Below, in pieces: positions 8,881-16,371 of a stretch of 33,665 nt of DNA. The translations under genes were made by a program, and so were the position numbers. This DNA comes from Rhodophyticola sp. (GTDB lineage: Bacteria; Pseudomonadota; Alphaproteobacteria; Rhodobacterales; Rhodobacteraceae), in NCBI GenBank assembly GCA_028279315.1, contig JANQNZ010000113.1, positions 1-33,665 on the forward strand, written 5' to 3'. How positions within the stretch are numbered: position 1 is the first letter of the stretch; each line of letters starts with the position of its first letter. The notes beneath the pieces were generated by a model. That model ran no database searches and was not told the DNA's origin. It saw only the letters and a program-made list of their open reading frames with translations.

Positions 8881-8952
8881 CGTAGGGCGGGACTTGTCCC
8901 GCCGCGCCGGACCGAACCCTTGCTTGAGCGGCGGGACAAGTCCCGCCCTACG
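8881..8952. repeat. Nested-palindrome inverted repeat (family 1, copy 1)
   Basis: Two 23-bp arms (8881-8903 and 8930-8952) are perfect reverse complements of each other, separated by 26 bp. Each arm contains its own palindrome, GGCGGGAC-TT-GTCCCGCC or its AA-centred counterpart. The element can therefore fold either as one long stem or as two short hairpins. It begins 7 bp after the permease stop. Identical arms occur at 12985-13058 and 26678-26751. Confidence 0.9.
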
Positions 8953-9018
8953 CCAATATCTAAGTATCGCGCCGAACCACCATCGTTCTACGCCCCCTGC
9001 CCGAATAGCGCCGAAGGC

Positions 9019-9161
9019 GCCGGGCATCGACAGGCCGCCCGGGCGGTCTGGCGATTTGGCTGAGTCTGGGTGCTGAGATTGGAGTGAGGAGGGGTTTGGC
9101 CGGGATAAAGCGCGTCGGCTCAGACGTTGGATCGCCAGTCCCCGGCCTGTCGATGCCCGGC
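9019..9161 (+). repeat. MITE-like interspersed element (family 2, copy A)
   Basis: A 143-bp element bounded by perfect 19-bp terminal inverted repeats (GCCGGGCATCGACAGGCCG at 9019-9037, its reverse complement at 9143-9161). Inner arms TGGCGAT / ATCGCCA extend the symmetry. The interior includes a conserved GGATAAAGCGC block. The flank just left of it (TGCCCGAATAGCG, ending 9009) is also conserved in the other copies. The arm of the family 1 inverted repeat ends exactly 66 bp upstream. Short ORFs across it are repeat-derived and are not called as genes. The 8875-9328 gap is otherwise filled by the groEL terminator and two small hairpins. Confidence 0.88.
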
Positions 9162-9203
9162 TTTTGTCGTCCTTGCGTTACCCTCCGAACGCCCTGCCCT
9201 ATC

Positions 9204-9233
9204 AAAAACAAAGGCCCGCGATTGCGGGCCTTT
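9204..9233 (-). terminator. Intrinsic terminator of groESL
   Basis: Read on the minus strand, a 10-bp perfect stem (AAAGGCCCGC with GCGGGCCTTT, 9210-9219 and 9224-9233, 4-base loop) is followed by TGTTTTT. This is a good rho-independent terminator about 95 bp after the groEL stop. Confidence 0.82.
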
Positions 9234-9256
9234 GCATTGTCAGATTCGGGCCAACT

Positions 9257-9300
9257 CCTCTCGGCATCTTTTCTTACGAAAAGAGCCTGCCAGAGTGACG
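9257..9300. repeat. Small hairpin repeat (family 3) downstream of groEL
   Basis: The block CCTCTCGGCA, then stem TCTTTTC (9267-9273), loop TTAC, stem GAAAAGA (9278-9284), then GCCTGCCAG. The same flanks around a different but equally paired stem occur at 32319-32359. This suggests a small structured repeat lying in the 3' untranslated part of the groESL transcript. A further AT-centred hairpin (CGAATTCGC / GCGAATTCG) lies at about 9304-9326, just after the groEL stop. Confidence 0.6.
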
Positions 9301-9328
9301 CGCGAATTCGCTCTCGCGAATTCGTCGC

Positions 9329-10981
<1,653 letters not shown>

Positions 10982-11018
10982 CTATTCGAATTCTGTCTTG
11001 GATTTTGAAGGGGCGGTC

Positions 11019-11306
11019 TCAGGCAATAATGCCGAGAATGTCGCTTTCCTTCATGATCAGCAGCTCTTTGCCATCCACGGTGACCTCGGTGCCCGACCAT
11101 TTGCCGAACAGGATCTTATCACCGGCTTTGACATCCATGGCGATCCGGTCGCCATCGTCATCTTTGGCGCCTGCGCCAACGGCGACAACCAGGCCCTCGG
11201 CCGGCTTTTCCTTGGCGCTGTCGGGGATGATCAGCCCGCCTGCGGTTTTCTCGTCGCTCTCGACGCGTTCGACCAAGACACGGTCATGCAACGGTGTGAA
11301 AGCCAT
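11019..11306 (-). CDS. groES: Co-chaperonin GroES (Hsp10)
   Basis: A 95-residue GroES, the heptameric lid of the GroEL chamber. It begins [20 protein letters not shown], carries the mobile-loop region [15 protein letters not shown] that contacts GroEL, and ends [10 protein letters not shown]. The start ATG (11304-11306) was selected over longer in-frame readings because it gives the conserved N-terminus and has AAGGAGAGG directly upstream. It is the first gene of the groESL operon. The operator and promoter lie 39-100 bp upstream. Confidence 0.97.
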   Translation of the reverse strand: MAFTPLHDRVLVERVESDEKTAGGLIIPDSAKEKPAEGLVVAVGAGAKDDDGDRIAMDVKAGDKILFGKWSGTEVTVDGKELLIMKESDILGIIA

Positions 11307-11344
11307 GTTGCGACCTCTCCTTCGGTTTGTGTTTCTCCCAAGTG

Positions 11345-11371
11345 TTAGCACTCGTCTCTCTTGAGTGCTAA
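11345..11371. promoter_or_regulatory. CIRCE operator (HrcA binding site)
   Basis: A perfect CIRCE element: TTAGCACTC, a 9-base spacer, GAGTGCTAA. It lies in the groESL 5' region, right at the predicted transcription start. HrcA binds this inverted repeat and represses groE until heat shock reduces its activity. The hrcA gene is not in this window. Confidence 0.96.
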
Positions 11372-11378
11372 CGGCGGT

Positions 11379-11407
11379 GAGATAGGGAAGGCGGGGCCTT
11401 AAGTCAA
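11379..11407 (-). promoter_or_regulatory. groESL promoter
   Basis: On the minus strand, TTGACT (11402-11407), a 17-bp spacer and TATCTC (11379-11384) place the start of transcription at about 11371, the edge of CIRCE. The -10 region read as CCCTATCT also resembles the alphaproteobacterial RpoH -10. Dual sigma-70/RpoH use is therefore possible; sequence alone does not decide. Confidence 0.6.
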
Positions 11408-11490
11408 CCGACGAAACCCGGAAAACCCCGACCATTCGACATGCGCCCCGGCAGACCCTGAAATCTGGGGCCGCCGGGGCGGGGTTTGCT

Positions 11491-11670
11491 TCACCGCCCG
11501 CCGGTTCGTCCGGGAAAGCGCGGCGGCCGTCCGCCGCTTGGGCGGGAGGGGCCATGGGGCAGCGCGTTTGGCGGCCGCGCCTGGCGGGCGTTGACTTTCC
11601 GGGGCACGCCGCGGGACGTGCGTGTTTGGCCGGGCGCCTTCGGGCGCCGGGGTTTCGATGATTTGGGCAT
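11491..11670 (-). CDS. Small Arg/Pro-rich basic protein, unknown function
   Basis: A possible 59-residue protein starting [15 protein letters not shown]. It has 13 prolines, 12 arginines and 4 lysines, no acidic residue and almost no hydrophobic residue, so it should be unstructured and very basic. I do not recognise it. In favour of it being real are AGAGG five bases before the ATG, and a good promoter plus two micro-ORFs with Shine-Dalgarno sequences upstream on the same strand (11751-11904). Against it, Arg/Pro-rich reading frames arise easily in GC-rich non-coding DNA and no domain is visible. If translated, it might bind nucleic acid or ribosomes, or act through proline-induced ribosome pausing; both are speculation. 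Confidence 0.4.
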   Translation of the reverse strand: MPKSSKPRRPKAPGQTRTSRGVPRKVNARQARPPNALPHGPSRPSGGRPPRFPGRTGGR

Positions 11671-11750
11671 GAGCGCCTCTTTGATCTGAATGGAGGTTTG
11701 GCCCGCACGCAAATCCGCACGGGGCCTCGGGCCACCCGATCACTCGGGTG

Positions 11751-11768
11751 TCAGAGAGGGTTGTCCAT
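11751..11768 (-). other. Micro-ORF 2 (5 codons, MDNPL) with Shine-Dalgarno
   Basis: ATG GAC AAC CCT CTC TGA on the minus strand, preceded by AAGGAG (11779-11784) with a 10-base spacer. It is followed immediately by a 7-bp hairpin (CACCCGA/TCGGGTG, 11733-11750). The 26 bases around its start match micro-ORF 1 at 22 positions or so, including the same spacing, so the unit looks duplicated. It is probably a leader-type micro-ORF rather than a stable peptide gene. Confidence 0.45.
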
Positions 11769-11828
11769 GTTCAGGGCACTCCTTGTCAGAGGGTCCGCCA
11801 TTCCGTGGCGGTTAGGGGCTGTCGGGGA

Positions 11829-11846
11829 TCAGATTTGGTTGTCCAT
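11829..11846 (-). other. Micro-ORF 1 (5 codons, MDNQI) with Shine-Dalgarno
   Basis: ATG GAC AAC CAA ATC TGA on the minus strand, preceded by GAGGAG (11857-11862) with a 10-base spacer. A 6-bp hairpin (CCGCCA/TGGCGG, 11795-11811) separates it from micro-ORF 2. It lies about 23 bases from the predicted transcription start, so it would be the first translated stretch of the transcript. Confidence 0.45.
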
Positions 11847-11875
11847 GGTCAGCGCACTCCTCTAAAGGTGCGCGC

Positions 11876-11904
11876 ACTCTACCCAGGCCCCCGCCCCAAG
11901 TCAA
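11876..11904 (-). promoter_or_regulatory. Sigma-70-type promoter for the micro-ORF transcript
   Basis: On the minus strand, TTGACT (11899-11904), a 17-bp spacer and TAGAGT (11876-11881). The transcript would start near 11869, just ahead of the first micro-ORF's Shine-Dalgarno. It diverges from the pyrophosphatase promoter at 11925-11953. Confidence 0.6.
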
Positions 11905-11924
11905 AACGCCTCAGGCCCGCGGGG

Positions 11925-11953
11925 GTGACAGGGGGAAACACCAGCCCTATAAG
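11925..11953 (+). promoter_or_regulatory. Sigma-70-type promoter for ppaC
   Basis: GTGACA (11925-11930, 5 of 6 matches to TTGACA), a 17-bp spacer and TATAAG (11948-11953, 5 of 6 to TATAAT). The start of transcription would be near 11960, leaving a leader of about 30 bases before the preferred ppaC start. Confidence 0.65.
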
Positions 11954-11989
11954 GCCCGCGACCTCTGGACAGCAATGATGGACGCCCCC

Positions 11990-12913
11990 ATGACAACCCT
12001 CGTTTTCGGCCATAAATCGCCTGACACCGACTCGACCGGCTCGCCGCTGATCTGGGCCTGGTACTTAAGTGAGATCAAAGGCACCGAGGCTGAGGCGGTG
12101 TTGTTGGGTGAGCCCAATACCGAGGCCGCGTTTATGCTGGAGAAATGGGACCTCGACAAACCGCGCATCATCGAGGGCGTGGCAGCGGATCAGCCCGTGG
12201 TCATTGTCGACACCAACAACCCCGCCGAGCTGCCGGATGGGATCAATGACGCGGATATCCAGGCCATCATCGACCATCACAAGCTGGTCGGCGGGCTGGA
12301 GACCAAAGGCCCAATTGATATCCGGATCGAACCGCTCGCCTGCACCGCCACGATCATGCGCAAGATGATCGGCGCGGATTTGGCCAAGGCGCCCGAGGCG
12401 GTGAAAGGCGCGATGCTGTCCTGTATCCTGAGCGATACCCTGGAGTTCCGGTCGCCGACCACCACCGAGGAAGACAAGGCGGTGGCCGAGGAGTTGGCGG
12501 CGGATTTGGGCGTCGATATCCCGTCTTACGCGGCGGAGATGTTCGCGGCGAAATCCGATGTCTCGGCGTTTTCGGATTCCGAGCTTCTGCGGATGGATTC
12601 CAAGGAATATGAGGTGGGCGGCAAAAGCTTCCGGGTGTCGGTGCTGGAGACAACTTCGCCCGAAACGGTTCTGGCCCGCAAAGCCAGCCTGATGGAGACG
12701 ATGCCCACGGTGGCCGTGGAAGATGGCGTTGATCAGGTGCTCCTTTTCATCGTCGATATCCTGAACGAGGAATCGACCATGCTGATCCCGAATGAACTGA
12801 CCAAGCAGGTGGCGGAGAAAAGCTTCTCCACGGTCTGCGGGGACGGGGACACGGTGGTTTTGCCCGGCGTGGTCAGCCGGAAGAAGCAGATCATTCCGAA
12901 CCTGGCGGTTTGA
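11990..12913 (+). CDS. ppaC: Manganese-dependent inorganic pyrophosphatase (DHH family)
   Basis: A 307-residue family II inorganic pyrophosphatase, which splits pyrophosphate to two phosphates and so pulls biosynthetic reactions forward in the cytoplasm. Metal-site motifs are visible: GHKSPDTDS (His8, Asp12, Asp14), VDTNN (Asp74), DHHK (95-98), and the C-terminal SRKKQ (296-300), which binds substrate phosphate. Two in-frame starts are possible. The ATG at 11990 gives MTTLVFGHKSPDTDS, the usual N-terminus for the family; the ATG at 11975 would add five residues. Neither has a strong Shine-Dalgarno. The gene is monocistronic, with its own promoter, and ends against a repeat region shared with a convergent gene. 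Confidence 0.95.
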   Translation: MTTLVFGHKSPDTDSTGSPLIWAWYLSEIKGTEAEAVLLGEPNTEAAFMLEKWDLDKPRIIEGVAADQPVVIVDTNNPAELPDGINDADIQAIIDHHKLVGGLETKGPIDIRIEPLACTATIMRKMIGADLAKAPEAVKGAMLSCILSDTLEFRSPTTTEEDKAVAEELAADLGVDIPSYAAEMFAAKSDVSAFSDSELLRMDSKEYEVGGKSFRVSVLETTSPETVLARKASLMETMPTVAVEDGVDQVLLFIVDILNEESTMLIPNELTKQVAEKSFSTVCGDGDTVVLPGVVSRKKQIIPNLAV

Positions 12914-12931
12914 GGGCGTAAGCGGACCGGC

Positions 12932-13058
12932 AAGCCGGGCGTCGGCAGGCCGGAGGTTGGCGATCCGGCCTTTAAGTCGTCACTCGTAGGGCGGGACTTG
13001 TCCCGCCGTCCAAGGCGATCCACGACCGGGCTTGTGGCGGGACAAGTCCCGCCCTACG
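12932..13058. repeat. Solo family 2 end joined to family 1 inverted repeat (copy 2)
   Basis: This lies between convergent genes. Positions 12932-12966 match one terminal arm plus inner arm (GGCGATC) of the family 2 element in inverted orientation, with GTCGGC in place of ATCGAC. The other end and interior are missing. After 18 bp comes the complete family 1 inverted repeat: 23-bp perfect arms at 12985-13007 and 13036-13058, separated by 28 bp. The order fits an inverted composite element with an internal deletion of roughly 190 bp. The region 12914-13073 holds nothing else that I can see. Confidence 0.8.
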
Positions 13059-13073
13059 CCCTTCGATCACAGC

Positions 13074-13673
13074 CTAGAGCAGCGCCGCCAGGTCCTCTCG
13101 GGCGCGCGCCAGGCTCCGGTGATCCAGAAATCGCGGCGTCCGGCGCATATACCGCACAAAATCGCGCCCATAGCCGCGTTTGAGCCAGCGCTCCTCATTC
13201 AGCGCGAAGAGGAAATAGATCCCGAAAAGACCAGCCGCCAGGGTCAGGACGGTCCAAGACCCCGCCACAACCGCAAGCCCGAACGCGGCGGCTAGAGAGG
13301 CAACATAGCCGGGATTCCGCGAATAGGCATAGACGCCGCCCGTCACCAGCCCGCCGGCGGCGAAATAGGTGTTCTCCTTGCCAAGCCGCTTATAGGCCCA
13401 AAGCGACATCGCATAAGCCCCGCCCATGATCGGCAGGCCAATCACATATTGCGGCCAACTGCCCGAGCCATAGAGCCACAGCATCAACACCGCCTCCACC
13501 ACCATCGCGGCGCAATAGGTGCGGAAAAGGATCAGCGCGATGGTCTTCTGGCGCGGATTGGCAGCGGGCCAGAACCCGGTTTCGGGCCGAAGGAGATTGC
13601 GTAGAAGGAGCCCCAGAAGCACCCCACCCGCCAACATCGCGACACCCAAGGCGCCGACTTCAATGATCCACAT
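13074..13673 (-). CDS. Membrane methyltransferase-like protein (ICMT/PEMT family)
   Basis: A 199-residue integral membrane protein with several hydrophobic helices and the C-terminal signature of the isoprenylcysteine carboxyl methyltransferase / phospholipid methyltransferase family. The signature parts are YSRNPGYVASLAAAFGLAV, then NEERWLKRGYGRDFVRYM followed by RRTPRFL. Enzymes of this fold transfer a methyl group from S-adenosylmethionine to lipid-like or prenylated substrates. The bacterial members are mostly uncharacterised, so the substrate is unknown. The ATG at 13671-13673 has GGAGA 9 bases upstream; an in-frame ATG six codons earlier is less well placed. It is convergent with ppaC across the repeat region and has no obvious functional partner nearby. 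Confidence 0.8.
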   Translation of the reverse strand: MWIIEVGALGVAMLAGGVLLGLLLRNLLRPETGFWPAANPRQKTIALILFRTYCAAMVVEAVLMLWLYGSGSWPQYVIGLPIMGGAYAMSLWAYKRLGKENTYFAAGGLVTGGVYAYSRNPGYVASLAAAFGLAVVAGSWTVLTLAAGLFGIYFLFALNEERWLKRGYGRDFVRYMRRTPRFLDHRSLARAREDLAALL

Positions 13674-13810
13674 GTGAGTACGTCTCCACACCGCGCAGTT
13701 TACGCGGCGATCCTGCCAAAGAGAGATGACATCTGTGCGACCTTGGGGGAGCGGTTTGCCGATCTGAGCACGGATACTCGCGAAGGGAGCGCATTAGGCT
13801 GGCGTCGGAT

Positions 13811-13840
13811 GCCTCCGGCGGGAGTATTTGGGAAGCAAAG
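13811..13840. repeat. Short GCCTCCGGCGGGAG-TATTTGGG motif
   Basis: A short GC-rich symmetric core (CCTCC-GGC-GGGAG) is followed by TATTTGGGAAGCAAAG. I recall closely similar strings scattered through Rhodobacteraceae intergenic regions, but only one copy is present here. The surrounding gap (13674-13954) also has a TCGCGA-GCT-TCGCGA hairpin (13870-13884) and no credible ORF. Confidence 0.35.
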
Positions 13841-13954
13841 ACCTTGGGGGGTGGACTTCGAGGTGGTTATCGCGAGCTTCGCGACGGGCCGGGTTCAAGC
13901 GGCTCGCCCCTTGCGTTAAGGAGGGCTGAGACCCCAGTTTAGGAGCCGCGACCC

Positions 13955-14827
13955 ATGACGGAGATCATCGAAACCCTGTCCGAGATCTCTGAGCGTTATG
14001 ACGCGCTTCTCTGCGATCTTTGGGGCTGTGTGCATGACGGCATCCGGGCCTTCCCTGAGGCGATTGCGGCCTTGCAAGCCTTCCGGGCGGGTGGGGGCAC
14101 CGTCCTCCTTCTGACCAATGCGCCCCGGCCCCGCGCCGATGTGGCGCGCCAGATCGCGAAGCTGGGCGTGCCCGAGGACGCCTGGGACATCATCGCAACC
14201 TCTGGCGACAGCGCCCGGGCGGCGATGTTGCAAGGCGCGGTGGGCGCCCGTGTCTATTTCATTGGCGAGGATCGGGATCATACCTTCTTTGCGCCGATGG
14301 AGTTGATCGAAGACGCCATTGAGATTGAGCGTGTGCCTCTGACCGAGGCGGAGGGGATTGTCTGCACCGGCCCCTTTGACCCCCATGCCGACCCCGCCGT
14401 GAATCGCCCGGATTTCCTTTATGCCAAGACCAAGGGGCTGAAACTCCTTTGCGCCAATCCCGATATCGTTGTGGATCGGGGCGAGACGCGGGAATGGTGC
14501 GCGGGCGCCTTGGCGCAGCTTTACACCGAGATGGGGGGCGAGAGCCTTTATTTCGGCAAACCCCACCCGCCGATCTACGATCTGGCGCGGCGACGGTTGG
14601 CGCAGATCGGGAAACTGGCAGCCGATGACCGGATTCTGGCCATTGGCGACGGCATCCATACGGATATCCAAGGCGGGATGGGCGAAGGGATCGACACAGT
14701 GTTCATCACGGGTGGGTTGGCGCGCGCGGAAACTGAGACGAAGCGCCAGCCAAACCCCGAAAAACTCAGGGCTTTTCTTGCGGGCGCGCAAGTTGAACCG
14801 ACCTATTCGATGGGCGCCTTTCGGTAA
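13955..14827 (+). CDS. HAD-superfamily hydrolase, subclass IIA (NagD-like)
   Basis: A 290-residue HAD hydrolase of the subfamily that carries DLWGCVHDG in motif I (residues 21-29). Asp21 is the nucleophile and the usual second Asp is replaced by Trp, as is typical for this subgroup. Motif II is LLTNAPRP, the motif III lysine lies in YFGKPHPPIYD, and motif IV is IGDGIHTDIQGG. The C2-type cap lies between motifs II and III, as in NagD. It is probably a phosphatase for a small cytoplasmic phosphorylated metabolite; the substrate is not known. The ATG at 13955 has AGGAG 9 bases upstream. In related alphaproteobacteria this gene often sits beside a MaoC-like gene and ribF, as here. Confidence 0.9.
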   Translation: MTEIIETLSEISERYDALLCDLWGCVHDGIRAFPEAIAALQAFRAGGGTVLLLTNAPRPRADVARQIAKLGVPEDAWDIIATSGDSARAAMLQGAVGARVYFIGEDRDHTFFAPMELIEDAIEIERVPLTEAEGIVCTGPFDPHADPAVNRPDFLYAKTKGLKLLCANPDIVVDRGETREWCAGALAQLYTEMGGESLYFGKPHPPIYDLARRRLAQIGKLAADDRILAIGDGIHTDIQGGMGEGIDTVFITGGLARAETETKRQPNPEKLRAFLAGAQVEPTYSMGAFR

Positions 14828-14886
14828 CGAGTGCGCAATATAGTTACCGATTATACGCAATAATTTGGCATTTTGTTACTTCTGCA

Positions 14887-14915
14887 TTGCAGCATCGCCT
14901 CGATTGCTCTATGAC
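14887..14915 (+). promoter_or_regulatory. Possible promoter upstream of the MaoC gene
   Basis: TTGCAG (14887-14892), a 17-bp spacer and TATGAC (14910-14915) lie in a locally AT-rich stretch (14828-14944) unlike the surrounding DNA. Transcription would begin about 22 bases before the MaoC start. Matches are moderate. Confidence 0.4.
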
Positions 14916-14944
14916 CGTCGCACAGCACGGCAAGGATCAATCAG

Positions 14945-15388
14945 ATGCTCGACAACATGCCCCGCGGAACGATTTGTATAGAAGATATCGAGATCGGGAT
15001 GACCCGGCACCTAATGAAAGAGGTGACGGATCGGGACATTGAGCTGTTTGCTGAGGTCTCCACCGATCGGAACCCGGTGCATCTGGACGATGACTATGCT
15101 CAAGACACGATCTTTGAGGGCCGGATCGCCCATGGCATGCTGACCGCCGGGCTGATCTCTGCCGTGATTGGAGAGCAACTGCCGGGCCATGGCACGGTCT
15201 ATCTGGGCCAGTCCCTGAAATTCATGGCGCCCGTGCGCCCCGGCGACCTGGTCCGCGCTGAGGTGGAAGTGACAGAGATCGATTTCTCCCGCCGCCGCGT
15301 CACCATGGACACTCATTGCGCCGTTGATGGCCAGGTTGTGCTGAAGGGCGAAGCCGTGGTTCTGGCCCCCTCGCGGAAATTCGACTGA
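14945..15388 (+). CDS. MaoC-like (R)-specific enoyl-CoA hydratase
   Basis: A 147-residue single hot-dog protein of the MaoC dehydratase family, similar in layout to PhaJ. The hydratase motif is complete: DRNPVHLD at 41-48 (Asp41 and His46 the expected catalytic pair, Asn43), followed by FEGRIAHGMLTAGL at 58-70. It is expected to hydrate trans-2-enoyl-CoA to (R)-3-hydroxyacyl-CoA in the cytoplasm, linking beta-oxidation to other pathways such as polyester synthesis. The exact acyl range cannot be read from the sequence. It has its own likely promoter and lies 56 bp before ribF. Confidence 0.88.
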   Translation: MLDNMPRGTICIEDIEIGMTRHLMKEVTDRDIELFAEVSTDRNPVHLDDDYAQDTIFEGRIAHGMLTAGLISAVIGEQLPGHGTVYLGQSLKFMAPVRPGDLVRAEVEVTEIDFSRRRVTMDTHCAVDGQVVLKGEAVVLAPSRKFD

Positions 15389-15444
15389 CGAAGGGCGCCC
15401 GCGCCCACCTTGCCCTCCCCCGCCCACCCGGCTAATCGGGTCTC

Positions 15445-16371
15445 ATGCGGATCGTGCGGGACTATCAATATGCTATGGCGGACGACCGGGGTGCCTCTGT
15501 CGCCATCGGGAATTTCGACGGCGTGCATCTGGGCCATCAACATGTGATGGACATCGCGGGGAAATCGGACGCGCCGCTTGGCATTCTGACCTTCGAGCCG
15601 CACCCCCGTGAGTTCTTCGCCCCCGACGCCCCACCCTTCCGTCTGATGAATGCCGAGGCGCGCGCGCACCGGTTGGAGAAGCTTGGCGTGGACCTTCTCT
15701 ATGAGCTGGCCTTCAATCGGGCGCTCGCCGGGCTGGAGGCGGAGGATTTCGCGCGAGAGGTTTTGGCCGACGGCTTGGGCGTCGCCCATGTGGTCGTCGG
15801 CGCGGATTTCTGTTTCGGCAAGGGGCGCAAGGGAAATACCAAATCTTTGCAAGAGTTTGGCGCGCGGTTCGGCTTTGGAGTGACGATTGCCGAGATCATG
15901 GAAGGCCCGCTTGGTGCTGTCTCCTCTACCAATATCCGCAATGCCCTGAGCGAGGGCCGCCCCCGCGACGCCGCCGCGATGCTGGGTCATTGGCACCGGA
16001 TCGATGGGCCGGTGCTGCATGGGGAGAAACGCGGGCGGCAATTGGGCTATCCGACGGCGAATATGTCGCTGGCCGGGCTGCATGTGCCGAAGCTTGGTGT
16101 TTATGCGGTGTTGGTGGACGTGCTGGATGGCAGCCATCAGGGCAGCTACCGCGGGGTTGCCTCGCTTGGCGTGCGGCCGATGTTCGGCGGGGAAGAGCCC
16201 AATCTCGAAACCTATCTCTTTGATTTCACGGGCGATCTCTATGGCGCCGATCTCTCGGTGGCGCTGATCGATTTTCTGAGACCCGAGGCGAAGTTTGACG
16301 GGATCGATGCGCTGGTGACCCAGATGGATGCCGACAGCGCCGAGGCCCGCGCGATCCTGGCCGCCTTGTGA
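15445..16371 (+). CDS. ribF: Bifunctional riboflavin kinase / FAD synthetase
   Basis: A 308-residue RibF that phosphorylates riboflavin to FMN and then adenylates it to FAD. The N-terminal adenylyltransferase domain has GNFDGVHLGHQ at 22-32, TFEPHP and an STNIRNALSEG segment (the ISSTxIR-type motif). The C-terminal kinase domain has GRQLGYPTANM near residue 200, GVASLGVRPMFGG, and E-YLFDF. Length and domain order are normal. The ATG at 15445 gives the usual N-terminus. The TGA overlaps the next gene's GTG (GTGA, 16368-16371), so the two are translationally coupled. Confidence 0.96.
   Translation: MRIVRDYQYAMADDRGASVAIGNFDGVHLGHQHVMDIAGKSDAPLGILTFEPHPREFFAPDAPPFRLMNAEARAHRLEKLGVDLLYELAFNRALAGLEAEDFAREVLADGLGVAHVVVGADFCFGKGRKGNTKSLQEFGARFGFGVTIAEIMEGPLGAVSSTNIRNALSEGRPRDAAAMLGHWHRIDGPVLHGEKRGRQLGYPTANMSLAGLHVPKLGVYAVLVDVLDGSHQGSYRGVASLGVRPMFGGEEPNLETYLFDFTGDLYGADLSVALIDFLRPEAKFDGIDALVTQMDADSAEARAILAAL

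Noticed and set aside
8881-8952. Family 1 inverted repeat as a CRISPR repeat or an ordinary rho-independent terminator
   Set aside because: There are only two arms per locus with no spacer array, and no T-run follows the stems on either strand.
11399-11743. A 114-codon frame overlapping the 59-residue ORF in another frame
   Set aside because: It runs into the groESL promoter, has no Shine-Dalgarno at its start, and has no recognisable features.
11748-11978. A rightward 76-codon frame across the micro-ORF region
   Set aside because: It is antisense to the micro-ORF leader and crosses two predicted divergent promoters; no ribosome-binding site.
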